Source of the DNA: Tomocerus qinae
Taxonomy: Eukaryota > Arthropoda > Collembola > Entomobryomorpha > Tomoceridae
Direction of reading: 5' to 3'
DNA length: 64,000 bases
Assembly (NCBI GenBank): GCA_020055645.1
Contig: CM034546.1
Span: forward strand, 104,863,812-104,927,811
Translations under genes and position numbers: made by a program
The notes under the pieces: model-generated
Seen by the model: only the letters and a program-made list of their open reading frames with translations
The model's database searches: none
Told to the model about the DNA's origin: nothing
Shown: positions 35,049-48,100 of the stretch, piece after piece
Layout: each line of letters opens with the position of its first letter
How positions within the stretch are numbered: the first letter of the stretch is position 1

Positions 35049-38000
35049 GATGCCGACTGTTTGTATTCTATATACCATAAAATCAAAATTTATTTATAAT
35101 GACAAAAATCTTATGAATCCTAATACTTCAATGAGTAGTGAAACAGTATTCTTTCAACAAATGTTCCTTCTAACTACTACTAAATAGACAATCATGGTAT
35201 TAATTTGTGGGATGATTTACTTGATTGATGTGGTGTAGACGTAGAATCTTTAATGCAAAATCACAGTTACTGAAGGAAATCTTAGAAGGATAGACGAATA
35301 AGAGTATTACCTGTTTCTTCTTCAAATTGAATTTTCCAGCTTTTTTGAACAGTAAAAACAGTTGCAGATGGACAAGAAGTTATTTAGTCAAAGTGAAAAT
35401 TAGCAATGAAGAATTGCTTCCATATTCAAATACAGATTGACAGAGACAGTAATTCGACGCAGGCGATTCACAAAATCACAAATCGTCAGATGAGATTGTA
35501 AAAGTATTAGTATAATGTCTAGAACCGGGTAGAGTGAAACTGTACAGGGAGCTTTTCTGCCGAGTGTATTAATCGCTCTAATTGCAAGTGTAATGGTATA
35601 TTGCCTTAGGGAGTTTGCTACTATTGAGGAAAGGTCACGTTGCAGTTAATTAGTTGTCCTTCCTTTCTACTGTGTGCATCAAGGTAAAAGCGAGATTCAT
35701 CTGCGTATTATTTAAATGGAACTAAAACGTATGTAACACTAGCTGGCAGATTTGCAGATTCGTATGGTTCGTACACAGAGTTGAGCAGAATAGGTTCAAT
35801 TTATCAATCATACTATATGTTGATCCTAAAGATTACAAGTCTATATAGTTTAATATTTCTTTATTCACTTATCACTTTTTAGATGTATAACAATCTATGA
35901 ATGGCAACCTATGTTGGAGTAGCTCCTGTACATTTTCTATAACTTTCTTTTACGTCTCTCGTTTACCTCGAAAGTAATGGTCACAGCAATTTCCGTTAGG
36001 TACGTAGTAAAAGCAGCACACAACTAAAATGCCCTAAATATTCTATAAGGAAGCTACAAGCATTCTGTACATGTATAATATAATATGTCTCTGTATATAG
36101 AATGCAAAGACGATCAATAAATGACGCAAAAATACTTTTTCTCTTATAATCTTCACTCCTGTTCAGTTTCCGAAGTTGTCATCGGATGATTCCGGCAATC
36201 CGACTCTTTATCCTATAGCAAATACTCACTTTATAAACAGACAGGCAGAAGTAGCCCTGATCTTAGAATATTGTATATAAAATATAGCAGTCACAATACG
36301 TAGGTACACAATGCCTATTTCTCTACTACTCTACATATGTCACTCTGTTATATACACAAACCAATTAAACTACACATAAAACACATTAACTTTAGCTGTA
36401 TGCATGTAAAATATATGTATGCTATGTTTGCCCTTATAGAACATTTCTTAACACAACGTGAAATTGGTATATGCGAAAGGACAGAAAAATATTAACATTT
36501 GCTAGTTTATATAGACATTACGTGAAATTGCTTGTCTTCCATGACATTTGCCAAAGTCACTCACGTCATTACTACCTTTACTAACTACTGCTAGTTGGCC
36601 TCTGTGTTCACATGTCACAACATATTATATGCTGCTTTAGTCTACAATTTCGTTTAATACGTACAGACTTTGTTACATAAACTTGCCATGCGTATGAAAC
36701 TAAACTTTCATAATGTGGATACTTTGTTCACGCAAATTCATTTGGAGCAATGTCTAATGCTAATGCTTACGGAAATTGCTTGTTGCTCGTTTCCTATGAG
36801 CAAAGGCCGACATTGTCGTTCTTATGACTTTGTAATTTATATATCCAAACGTTCAACTAATCTATAGTTAATGAACACTTAGCACTTAACGCATTTATAC
36901 GACATAGCTATTTACTTGTACTAAACGGAAATCAATATTTCTGGTTTTTAATTTAGCGTACCAAAAAACCAATAGAAGATCGAAGTAATCGAATCTATTT
37001 TACCTGCCTGACTTTGTCTATTGGTAAGGATGACCTTGTCTAAATCATTGTCTTCTGAAACCATATGAATTGTCTTGAAATTAGCTTGAAAGTATGTCCT
37101 AAAGTAGTTCACTCGAGGATGTACCTAAAACAGACGCTCTGTCTTAGAAATCATTATGATGATGATGGTAGTGGAATAACGAATGCCTTATTTTACTACA
37201 GTAACGTCTACATGTAATGCGCTGTTGTCTGTTTTTACGCATAAAACTGCGGATCTCGGAAATATCTAAAGATGTAAATTAGAAGTATCAATTTCAGTAG
37301 GTCTGGAATTTTTTAAGTGGATGCAAGAAATAAAAGCTTGTGTTAATTAACGATATTATTGGTCTATTTTAGAAAGGAATAACCCTATAAGGATAATCCA
37401 ATAGACTAAGATATTTCCCTTAGTCCATATGACGTAGTTTTATCCAATCCTACGGGATAATAATCTTTTCCATCTCCATGAGTTTTCCCAATTTATAAAG
37501 GGAAGATAAAATGAATATTTCCTCGATGTGGAGTGGTGGAACTAATGTTAATGAAGATGGGGTTTAAAATGAGTTAGTAAATTGCCCAGCACCATACACT
37601 GCCATTATCACAATGATTCACATTGATGCAGTAAATGATGTGTAATATATTGGTATTAGTTGTTTGCTTATTAGAGTTTATTTAACTCATTTGTTATGAC
37701 TCTTAGGACAAATTGATTACCACTACGCAGTCTTAATACATACATTAGTCAAATACTAATTTTTTTAAATCGATGGAGTTGATTATAAATTTTATAGAGT
37801 AAAGATCTTGTATCTTGATATTTTAATATACATTTCCTGTGATTTGAATCTCTGAATGTCTTAAGTAGTGATGATACTTTTAGGTAAAATACTGGAGTAA
37901 ATATATTTCCAGACAGATTATGTATGTCGTGCTCTTTGATTCGTTGATTGGTATTATTTGAATATGTTGTGATTAAAACGCTTAAATCATTAACATCCTC

Positions 38001-38328
38001 TAAAAATCTATGTACTATACCTAGCTGTCTATGGTGTTTTGCACTTAAAATATCCACACATAAATGTGCGAACACACGCAAGCTCAAGTTTGCATTTGGA
38101 CTGTATTTTCAATTTACAGGACAATAAGTAGCACGTTAAAAGCTAAAATAATACTAGTCTATTAAAGTAGATAATTACCACAAGTAGATTATTATAGCAA
38201 AGCGTCTCAATACTGATAATGTACATTTCATCTCCAATTTAAAACCACGGAACTATTTCTAGTTCTATTCGTTTTGGACGAAAATATGCAGAGTGGACCC
38301 ATTTTAATTGGTCCTCCTCATTGTTTTG
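35049..38328. other. Spacer between genes 5 and 6
   Basis: AT-rich DNA of 3.3 kb containing the upstream region of gene 5 and the 3' UTR of gene 6. ORFs here, including one at 37749-38087 (-), have no hydrophobic segments, motifs or splice context that would support them. Confidence 0.45.
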
Positions 38329-39204
38329 TTAGTATCTGTATTCATCGTCATCAATAACTACTTCCCCATTTTGTTTCTTTTGAACATGACGCATGAATAA
38401 AATCAGAATAGTAATGTAGACAACTGTAGCTAAACCATTCAGAAATACAGATACAATTCTCACAACATTGGACAAGTCATTTCCCGTATTGGGTTTCCAG
38501 CTTGACATTGTTATAATTAAGGAAACTGTTTGGAAAACGAACATAAACGCTGTTGACAGCTTCAAAAGGAGCAAAGATTCCTTTGGAGAAAAACACAAAC
38601 AAAAAAGAGCAATTTATTAACTATAAAATTCTAAATATTTTAATGAAAATGTAGCAGAAACTTTTGAAGCTTTGTAGGTATTAATAAGATCTTACTTCTT
38701 TAACTCCTCTGAAAATGACAAAACTGAGTATCAGAATGCCCACTGTATAAACTCCCATGAAGATCGCATCGAATGTAGACAGCTAATCCATTACGGAAAG
38801 AATATTTTTCAAACACAATTGTATTAAATTCTCATTAATAAACTAAAATGCATGCACTAAAACTCAATTGAGATTATTGTTTTATGCTTACTTCCCTTCC
38901 AGAGCCATAAGGACCAATAGAATAAGCTGCAGTCAGAGAAATCAGAGGAAGGATCAACAGGCCCGTTAGCTGGAAAAAAGAAAATATTATTATTAATAAT
39001 TATTTTCAAATGACACATCTAAACAATTTCAAGTAAATACAAAATCTGATGTTCACTAATTATCTAAACCTACGTTTAACATATGTTTGATTCTGATATT
39101 CTGAAGCAGTTGTAAAATCTAACAAAATCTCAAAAAACTCTTACAAGATGAATTGTGACTCCAAAATAAGCGATCCCTCTCCGAGAACAAATTACGCAGC
39201 ACAT
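38329..39204 (-). CDS. Four-transmembrane protein, cluster gene 6 (subfamily I, short tail)
   Basis: Minus-strand exons: 39204-39145, 38969-38892, 38782-38696, 38580-38329. All phase 0; 477 nt, 158 aa. It begins M-C-C-V-I-C-S-R-R-G-I-A-Y-F-G, nearly the same start as gene 1, and exon sizes 60/78/87 compare with 60/75/90 there. TM segments: about 12-38, 52-70, 78-100 and 113-140, followed by a short acidic tail ending D-D-D-E-Y-R-Y. Exon 2 ends Y-G-S-G-R-E, as exon 2 of gene 1 ends Y-G-Y-E-E-N. No PPxY. Family naming is uncertain; LAPTM-like or DUF4728-like four-TM proteins are possibilities. Confidence 0.75.
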
Positions 39205-42200
39205 TTGCAAATCTAATTTAATTAGCAATTGTTTTCGGTACTAATAATAACATATTTGGCACGTTGTTTTATTAATTAGGACAAAGGTGTCAAGAAAAGA
39301 ACTGCCGACATTCTATGATCATATGCGAATGTCTCACCATGTTATGCAAATTAAAGTACTGATATTGTGGATGGTCCAATTACACAGAATAAGGTGAGTA
39401 ATTGAATTTTTCAGGCGATGTGCTCTCAATTGATGTAAAGAAAAAAGTAAACGTGATGGATGGAAATGGATCTGATTGGAAAGAAAGAGTTTGTGAAACT
39501 AGCTGATGAAATTTGTTGAGAAAATGCAGTCGTAACTCTAGAATAAAGAACAAATGGACGAATCTGTCGCTTGAAATTCTTGTTTTGCTCCCAAGTAGAG
39601 ATAGGATGAGAATGCAGAGTATAAGTACCCGTATGTGTTGATTATAGGTTGTGTTTCACCATACGGCAAAGTTTTTTGGAGTGTAAAAATACGAAGTGAC
39701 TAAAGTGATCTGATTTGTTTCTATAATGGAGAGAAACAGAGGATAATAATAGGAAAATGGTGGAACACAATGAATAAATTATTTTGCGACGAAAATAAAA
39801 GCACAAAAGTCAAAGAGAAGTTGGCGAACAAAAGTATTCAATCAAGTCAAGTTAGTAGGACCACGGCATGTCACACTGACAAGACTACATAAAGCAAATG
39901 CTTACGAATTGAAAAGTAATAAACTCTCAAGTCTAAGGTTAGAATCTGTTATGCAGATGATTCTGAATATTAAAATTTTTCCATGGAACTCTTGGAACTG
40001 TACACAAGTCCTTTTTTTTGTGAATAATGGAGTGAATATGAGATAATAAGAGAAATTATATTATGTAAAATGAGAAATAGTCACGGAGAATATTCTAATA
40101 GTAAAAACAGAGAAAACGAGTCTAAATTGATAACACAGACTGCATTATTATAGTGAAGATAGGAGAAGTGTACATTTGATTAAAAATGGATTGGCAAATG
40201 ATAGAAACCAGAACATTTAGAATCAATAAAAGAGAGGAAAATAGAAAGTCGATGTTTTCATGGATGGAAAAGGTCGAGATAGAAAGAGTAACTGTAATTT
40301 ACTTAGTTGATGCTGATATTGCTATTTAGTTTGGAATTCGGTTCGTTTTCAGGTATGAGCACTTTACTTTTACCTTCGAATTATTCACGATTACGATTAG
40401 ATAAATGCACAGACAGAACAAATATGTTTGCTATGTGTAATCAAATGCAAAGGTACCATTCACAGAATTCGTAGCAAAACAATCTATTCGGATAATTACT
40501 AACGTGCTAAACTACTTACGGTGATATATTATTCTGAATGTACATAGGACTGTATGTATGTTGTAATAATGCATTAAGAAAGGAAAAGCAAGGCTTTTAG
40601 TCCATGCCTGGCTGAAAGGAAGACGAGACAGACTGATGTGAACAGGAAAGCATTATTGATGAGAGCGGATATTAAATATTCATCCAAATCAGATGGAAAC
40701 TAGCAATGAAATGTCTATCTTATCGTTAGTTCACCAGTTACTGCTACCATTACATTTATACTACCTACTCCCTATTTGTAGTCAGGTTTTTTCCATACAT
40801 CTAATTGCATCACATCACATCATATATACTTCAATAAACATATTTCCCTTGCTATACTTAGGTACAAAACCGAATTTAGATAGACGACTATGACTTCTAT
40901 TCCTGTCCAATGTCCATTTTTATGTTACTGTTCTATTTTAATCTGCCAAAGGGCTATCACTACTAGAATTAAATTGCTCTACGTTTCTCATGCTATACAA
41001 TCAACTACGCCTTGCATTTTGCTTTTTGCTAGGCCAGGACCTCATAGGCATTTGTTCCCACCTTCGATAAACGATAGGCGAGAACTACACATGTCTGTCA
41101 ACAGTCAAATAATATAATTGTGATCAAATGTCACACTTACTACTGCGACTGCATTTTTCCATTGAAAAGTTATTACTACTAGCATGTCTAATAACAATTC
41201 GATGCCAGTAATGGAAAACCAATGAGCTTATTACATGCCATAATACTAGACTTTACCAACTTTGTGTGTAAACTAAGAAATGGTTATCTCATTCTACCTT
41301 CATTTTCATATCTTAAAACTTCAACTCAATTTATACATGAATTTAGCTAGTAAACATTTATACTTAACATTTATTGTCTTATATGTATAGGTTACTATTA
41401 ACAAACTACTCATAGATTCCTTTCTTATGTCTATGACACTACTTCCTCACCACATCTACTAAACATTTATCAATGTATTTTAAATAAATCATCTTCATAA
41501 ATTTTACAATAAGCATTAAGTGATTTGATACTCGCTTGAGCTGCCAGTATTGAAATACAAGAACGTAGAAGTAGTAGTATGGCTTAACCGAACACTTACA
41601 TATCTTATGTAAAGTGTACACTAACAGTACACATTCTAACTATAAGTATTTAATTATTAAACAAGTAACACAGCCAATAGTACCGCATATTGGTGTCCAT
41701 GTCGTTTGAGTCAAAACAAAGATCTAAATCATCCAGGTTTGACCCCACAGAACACGCAATCAGACACAGTGCTATTCCCTACTCCAGTTTAAATTAATAT
41801 TGAGTTTCAATACATATTTTGAAACTGCTAGCGCCCAGATAACATGCATAGTTGTATTGAGAACCTTGTTTTTCAACTTTTATAGGTAAGAAAAGCAATT
41901 ACAATAGTCATAATAAGCGCAGAAAAAATTTCTTACGAGAAGATTAAATGCATTATTACATTATCAGTACATTTATGGTAAAATATCGGTTTCCATTTCT
42001 CTTCATGTGTGCATCATTCTTGTAAATGGTTTCCTAAAGAATAAATAAAACTAATAAGAACATTGAATGTTTACTGATGAAGAAAAGCTAATACTATTAA
42101 TTTTATTGCCAATATATAGGTTACAAATACAATGTCGGTAAATCAATCATTTCATCCAAAACTACGCAACCTAAATTACTTCAATTAGTTTAAGGTCATA

Positions 42201-42394
42201 GTGCATACATAAAATACTCTGATTGTTTATGCCACAATTGGGGATGTTGCTATGTATCTAACAAAAAAAGTAAACAACTAAACTAAGTCAATGTAGATTC
42301 ACAGAGCCCGTCCAGGGTCTGTTTATGAAAGCCAGTCTGTATAAATGACACATAAAAATACCAATCCGATATCACCACGATCATCTAAAATTTA
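39205..42394. other. Gene-poor region downstream of the four-TM cluster
   Basis: This includes the upstream region of gene 6. I find no coding exon with convincing splice sites and no clear repeat. Confidence 0.45.
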
Positions 42395-42805
42395 TTAGCT
42401 TACTAAATATCGTAAGCTATTGTGAACGGCCCTAACAGTCTGTCCTACTGTAGACAAAATTTTCCCAATTCCATATATAACCCCACCACTACCCACCATT
42501 TTAATTCGGCTTAAAAATGGTAACATTTGGCAGAATATTTTGAAAAAAACTCCAGCTGCCACTACTTCAAAAGATACACTGATACACACAGAAGAGACAA
42601 AAATGACAAAAGTCCATTTTTTGCTGTTAACAATTAGTATGCTATGTGTAAGATCAGCAATCATCGGGTGGGCAATCCAATTTACAGACAAATTTGTATA
42701 AATGTGTGATAAAAAATTGGTTAGCCAGTGTTCCCTACTTAAAAAGAACTTTGCCAATGAAATCCGTCCCATTTTGCCCCAGGGCTGCTTTTTTACTGAT
42801 TCCAT
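42395..42805 (-). CDS. Hypothetical 136-aa single-exon protein
   Basis: An intronless ATG-to-TAA frame of 136 codons, the longest ORF in the 39-55 kb stretch. It has a basic N terminus, a hydrophobic segment W-T-F-V-I-F-V-S-S-V-C running into V-V-A-A-G-V-F-F, and a Gly-containing C-terminal part. I recognise no family. At this AT content a frame this long can occur by chance in 64 kb, so it is only a candidate; a retrocopy or a lineage-specific membrane peptide are alternatives. Confidence 0.25.
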   Translation of the reverse strand: MESVKKQPWGKMGRISLAKFFLSREHWLTNFLSHIYTNLSVNWIAHPMIADLTHSILIVNSKKWTFVIFVSSVCISVSFEVVAAGVFFKIFCQMLPFLSRIKMVGSGGVIYGIGKILSTVGQTVRAVHNSLRYLVS

Positions 42806-43230
42806 ACACTATGTAACCGCAAGACATTAGACAAGATATACAAAGATGCACTATGCGTGCATGTGCGGTGGTGGAATGTTGAGTTTTTCGCAAGCTAGTT
42901 ATTCCATTACAATAGTTTATTATGCATGTACCCCCCTTGTGCCCTACCTATTGCCCTTCTCAAAAAATACTGAAAACAGTCGGACTAACTAAGATAGAAG
43001 AAAGAAATTCACCTTTTTTGTAGAACACCATATACGCACAGCACAGGCAGTCAGATTTCAGATTTGGATTGCATGAAAATGACAATGAAAGTCTGATCAT
43101 TCATAGTAGTTTGTAGTTATTAGATGGAGATGTATTATTTCAAATTTAGCGCAACAGCACATTGTTACCAAGGACAGACACTTTTCTCAATAAGCCCTAT
43201 GACCGAGAATGAGAGTTGCATAAATGACCA

Positions 43231-43560
43231 CTTTTTTTGGCAAAAGCGATATAAGTGGAAGAATACTGGACCGAAAATTACAAGATTGGTATCGCCAGAA
43301 AGCCCGATTCTTCATTGACAACGACATTAAGAGACATTTTCATTTGATGGTCTATGTTAGAAGTAATTGATATTTTAACCATCAAATATAGCCAAAAAAT
43401 GCCATTTTTTAGGGAAACATCAATTACTTCCAACCTAGGCTATCAAATGAAAATGTCTCTTAATGTCGTTGTCAATGAAGAATCGGGCTTTCTGGCGATA
43501 CCAATCTTGTAATTTTCGGTCCAGTATTTTTCCACTTATATCGCTTTTGCTAAAAGAAAT
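43231..43560. mobile_element. Foldback repeat C1
   Basis: The arms at about 43231-43370 and 43408-43560 are reverse complements (TCGCCAGAAAGCCCGATTC and its complement in the middle of each), with a spacer under 50 bp. There is no coding capacity. Confidence 0.75.
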
Positions 43561-43589
43561 TTAAGGTGATTGTGTATACGATTTGGGAA

Positions 43590-44282
43590 ACTCAGGGACG
43601 GTATTCTGAACTTTTGTGGTAAATTTGCGATATCGCAAGAGTTGCTATGTCTACTTGCGATGTCAAAATAAATCCATATTCTCATGTCAGTTAGCAGCGT
43701 CCTAGCAAGTTTGCGACGTTGTAGCAGTTTTTGATAAGTTGTCCTAGGTAACGGTACTTATCGGCATGGATGTTCCAACTCCAAGGTATGGAGCAAGGAA
43801 TATGTATGGAGTAGTGTGGGAAGGGTGTTAGGCATTGATTGAGGTACTACTTTACGAGTGACTGTAGTCATGGAAATTACAGTTGCCTAATGTCTTGCAC
43901 TTCAATATGCATGGCACTTGACAGTCGTACTACGGAGTCCGAGACCGGAGATTATCAAATTGCAATTGATATTGTCAAAGTAACCATAGGGATCACAAGT
44001 GTCTCCAATCTCCAAGTGCCTTCAACAATGTGATCGCAAAGTTGCGGTAGCTCTCAGTTTGCGCTAACTTTGCGACAGATATTTGCTATGCTGTGGCAAA
44101 ATTATGGGATGAGAATCGTGTTTTGTAGCAGCGCTATGGAATTTCCCTATTCCTACGACAACGATAGCAAAGTTAAATCTACGACAATGATGAGAATATG
44201 GACAATAGCAACTCCTGTGGTAACTCAATATTTGCTTGCGATTTCCCCTTGCTAAGGGGTTCAGAATGTCGTCCCAGGTGAC
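43590..44282. mobile_element. Imperfect inverted-repeat element C2
   Basis: The outer sequences GGGACGGTATTCTGAAC (about 43595) and GTTCAGAATGTCGTCCCA (about 44261) face each other, and further inside TTGCGATATCGCAAGAG pairs loosely with the TTGCGATTTCCC region. The arms are diverged. It is about 690 bp with no recognisable protein. Confidence 0.5.
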
Positions 44283-44304
44283 TATCAAATTACATGTTAA
44301 AATT

Positions 44305-44622
44305 TTTTGCCATTTTTGTTTCAACTTCCTCAGTTTTACTCCGATCTTCTAATGAAGTACATTTTTGGAAAGGTAAAAACATTGACTAGGATTTGGATTG
44401 GGAAAACTTTTGATTTTTTTGATCATTTAGGAGTAGCAATGGTTCAAAATTTTAACTGAATTTCTATCCAGAAGTCAACATAAAATGTGAACTGTATATA
44501 AACTGAGACAATAATCGAAAATTTTCCCAATCCAAATCCTAGCCAATGTTTTTACCTTTCCGAAAATGTACTTCATTAGAAAATCGGAGTAAAACTCAGG
44601 AAGTTGAAACAAAAATAGCAAA
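44305..44622. mobile_element. Foldback repeat C3
   Basis: The arms at about 44305-44410 and 44515-44622 are reverse complements with few changes (CCAATCCAAATCCTAG and complement, GAAGTACATTTT and complement). Only about 25 bp separates it from element C2. Confidence 0.72.
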
Positions 44623-45044
44623 GAGAGTTGCATGAAATGTAAACTGCCCTATACTTGACCGGATTTGCAGGTCATGAATATCCGACAGATTGAAGCGATG
44701 GACTAACATAAGACAGAGCATTGAGCTTTTTTCTATGCCAACGCTGGTGTAGTCAATTTGCCCTGCGAATTTCCATTGTGTAACAAAATTACTTATATCA
44801 CAGTACAGTAATTCGATCCCATGGTTACGGATTACTGTCTCAAGAGATGTAGCAGTGCAATACGACAATACTCGAAATAACACTACATGAGTGCAAATGT
44901 ACACTAGTGTTGTCATTGGCCAAGTCAGCCTTTTTCTGCAGCCTTTTTGATTGAAGTCTAGCTGGGTGCATGCATTCAGCTAAAATCTTTGTCAGCTTAT
45001 TTGTGTAATTATTCGGTACGCTGCAGTCAACAAACTATACTGTA

Positions 45045-45197
45045 ATGGCTCTGGCGGCAAAGGTTCAAAATTACCATGAAAAGGTCTCAGAAGAAATAAC
45101 TGCCTTTCGAAATTTGCAACGAATGATTTTGGGGGAGAGTAAGTTTGTGGAAGAGACGCCTATTACAGCTTCGGCCATGGGGGATATGTATGTATGA
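45045..45197 (+). CDS. Candidate small coding exon, coiled-coil-like peptide
   Basis: ATG at 45045 opens a 50-codon frame starting M-A-L-A-A-K-V-Q-N-Y-H-E-K, with regular hydrophobic and charged spacing like a coiled coil. A good donor, GAGA|gtaagt, occurs at 45139/45140, so the true exon may stop there and splice onward, although I found no partner exon. Codon use is more balanced than in surrounding DNA. No family can be assigned with confidence. Confidence 0.25.
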   Translation: MALAAKVQNYHEKVSEEITAFRNLQRMILGESKFVEETPITASAMGDMYV

Positions 45198-48100
45198 AAA
45201 GGTGAACATGTACAGTCTAGTAGTAATGTGTTTTATCATATTATCACGAATTATTTCTTGAATAATCGAATTGAATTATATTGATGATGTAGATAATAAA
45301 AATAAAAGATATATGCAGATAATATAAATTGCTAGCTGTCACTGTGTGCATTTGTTTATCACTAATGCACTAAATTATCTTGTCGGTTTGGAGGGGTTGG
45401 GTTTCGGCTACCATTAGGAACATATTTTTTAATTCGTATTTCGAAATATTTTTTTTGGTTATCAGGGGAACAGCCCCCTTAACATGGAATATGATAGTCA
45501 AGATATGATTTGAGTTTCCATGCACCCTCACGTTAATTCTTAATTTTCATGCGAAACCTAAAGAGCTCTCAGCTTAGGCAATTATTCAATTTGACCATAT
45601 TATTGTGCAATATGAAAAATACAGCAGATTTAGTAAGCAGCTTACTGCAGACATACAGTCATAAGTATTGAAATATTTCGCCATGATTTTAAATTTTGTG
45701 ATTCCTAATTTTGATTGTGACTCTGTAAATTACTATTGGAAAAGTAGTTATTGATTTGCATGAGTGGAAGCTAAATAGTCAGCTTAATTAGACCACAAGG
45801 GAAGCAGGGAATATAATCGATATTGAAGTCAATGATACATAGTGTTGTAGCTCATGTTCCCACATTTTATAATTTAGACATTTTCAATGCCAGTCTAACA
45901 AGTCAAAGCGTTAGCGTATTTGCGAAGTAGCAAGAGAGTAGGTAGTAGATTCCCAAAGATAATGATTATTTTTTTGATTATTATGGACGACAAGTGAGAC
46001 GGTTGAGTTAAAGTATGGAAATTTTGAATCATGCGATGCAAATTAAGTTAATTTTAAATTGTTTAAGTTACCTACGCAGTTGGGTAAAGGACGATTTAGT
46101 CTAAATGTCAGGAGATGGGAGAGACATTTCGCACAAACGTTTTATTCTTTGTTTCTCACAGTTATTTTAATAATTTACTTTTTATTTACGTCAGAATTTG
46201 TTTGCACGTTTAAATTAAGTAGGCTTGATACCGGCGAAGGTGTTAATTTTATTTATGAAGTCTCAATGGAAAAGAATGGCCACGCAATAGTGACGAGTAT
46301 ATGGAAGTAGAAAATTTAATTCAAATCTTAATTCATAAGTACTGACAACCTTCGGGTTTCATTTCTCCCTAAGCTTCAGGTGTATAGGTGAAGAGATGCA
46401 TATCACCAAGAAGTCATGCCATATCCTCATGGTATGCAATCATGAAGACATTGGCTGTAAAATACTGACACATGTGAGATCAATGATTTCTATTCTCACG
46501 AGGTAATCCTACAGTCTGCAATTACATAATTTTTAACTGAAATTCTAAAGCATGTAAAACATGCAGTTGAGGTCTGAGTTAAATAGACATGCAAATTACT
46601 TGCAAATACGATGCAGAACAATTTTTATCTGTGCATTCGTAAGGACGTGATTCACGTGTATAGTAATACATCTAAAAATAACCTCTTGATAATTATACCA
46701 CTTTATGATGCAAACCTGCTTTGCGATTAGTAATTAGTAAAAAATGGCGTCTTCCTAATTGTGCAATATCCCTACTTACATAATCCCACCCGCATGTTCC
46801 GATGTCTGTGAAAAAAACTAAAGATTACTATGTCATTACAAGATGGAATAAAAATATCCAGTTAGAGCAAGTTAGACTGATAAAGCTGACTCGTTTCCTA
46901 CTGTCATTCTCATTACATCAGCAGATCAGCTGTAGACATTAGAGGATAACCTTTAGTGTAACTTTCAATTGAGAAAAATCATTAAAATTATGAAATAAAA
47001 CTGCCGCATTAGCATAAAAATGAAATATTCTCCTACATGATGAGCACATGTACACAAAAACGCACATAAAATAACTATACAAGATTGAACCTTGTGAGAT
47101 TTGATTACTTACGTAGATCTGCCTCGTTGGGTATCAGTCTGCATAGATTGCAATAAATGCCCAAGTTTAAAAAAATTGCAATCAGGTTGCAAGCACATGT
47201 TCGGCAAGTGGAAGTCATTGTATTCGTGGGTATACCCGACAGAGCATCTGAGCTCGGTAAATGTAGGTAATAACAATCACCCCACCAGAATAGTTCCCAT
47301 CAAAACACTCATCTTCAAACGGTCATCGAAACTCTTCCATTACATAGTAACAGCCATTGCCTAAGTACTACACACGTCAATATAAGCATATCATACCATA
47401 TTCTGCACATTTAGTGATATTGTAGTAAAAATATTCGTGACTCTCGTGTAATGATAAATAATTTGAATCTTGTCTGATATTGTTCCCACAAAATTGTAAG
47501 TTTATGCTTTTCATTCTCTCGCATGAGATGAACATGTGATGGATGTGGTGTCATGCACACACAAATGCACCATTAAAACTTGCTTTGTAGATTTACATAT
47601 AGATACCTGCTACACTATATAATTACATAATGTAGTATTTGTATATACGGAATTGTTTTTTAAACTACATTTCGGTCATTCTACCTCTATAGCGTCTTGT
47701 AATACCAGAAGCAAGAGAGTTCATCCTGTCTCAGTTCAGTCTGGTATTAAGTTATTGGATCATCATTAACTTGTATTGCTACCATTAACTGTAGCATAAC
47801 TAATTATTTGCACTGGATGACTTTCACAGCTGAAGCTCACCTACATGAATATCCCTGTCTCAGTCTACCTCTCCTCGAAAAAATAATTTATACTCAGGCA
47901 TTAGTCAGCAAATACAATCTCATACATGATTCATTACAATACACAACTCGGTAATATTTAAACTATGTAAGGAAAACAAATAAAACCATACACACGATGA
48001 TAAAACCCGATTGTTTTGGTAGAAAGTATAGCTTAGTACATTCAGCTTTACAATTAGAATATAAAATAGGTGCTTATTGTAAAAGCCATAAAATAAAATG

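Noticed and set aside
44596-44916. 106-codon minus-strand ORF
   Set aside because: It starts next to foldback C3 and has no splice context, repeat-independent homology or domain I recognise.
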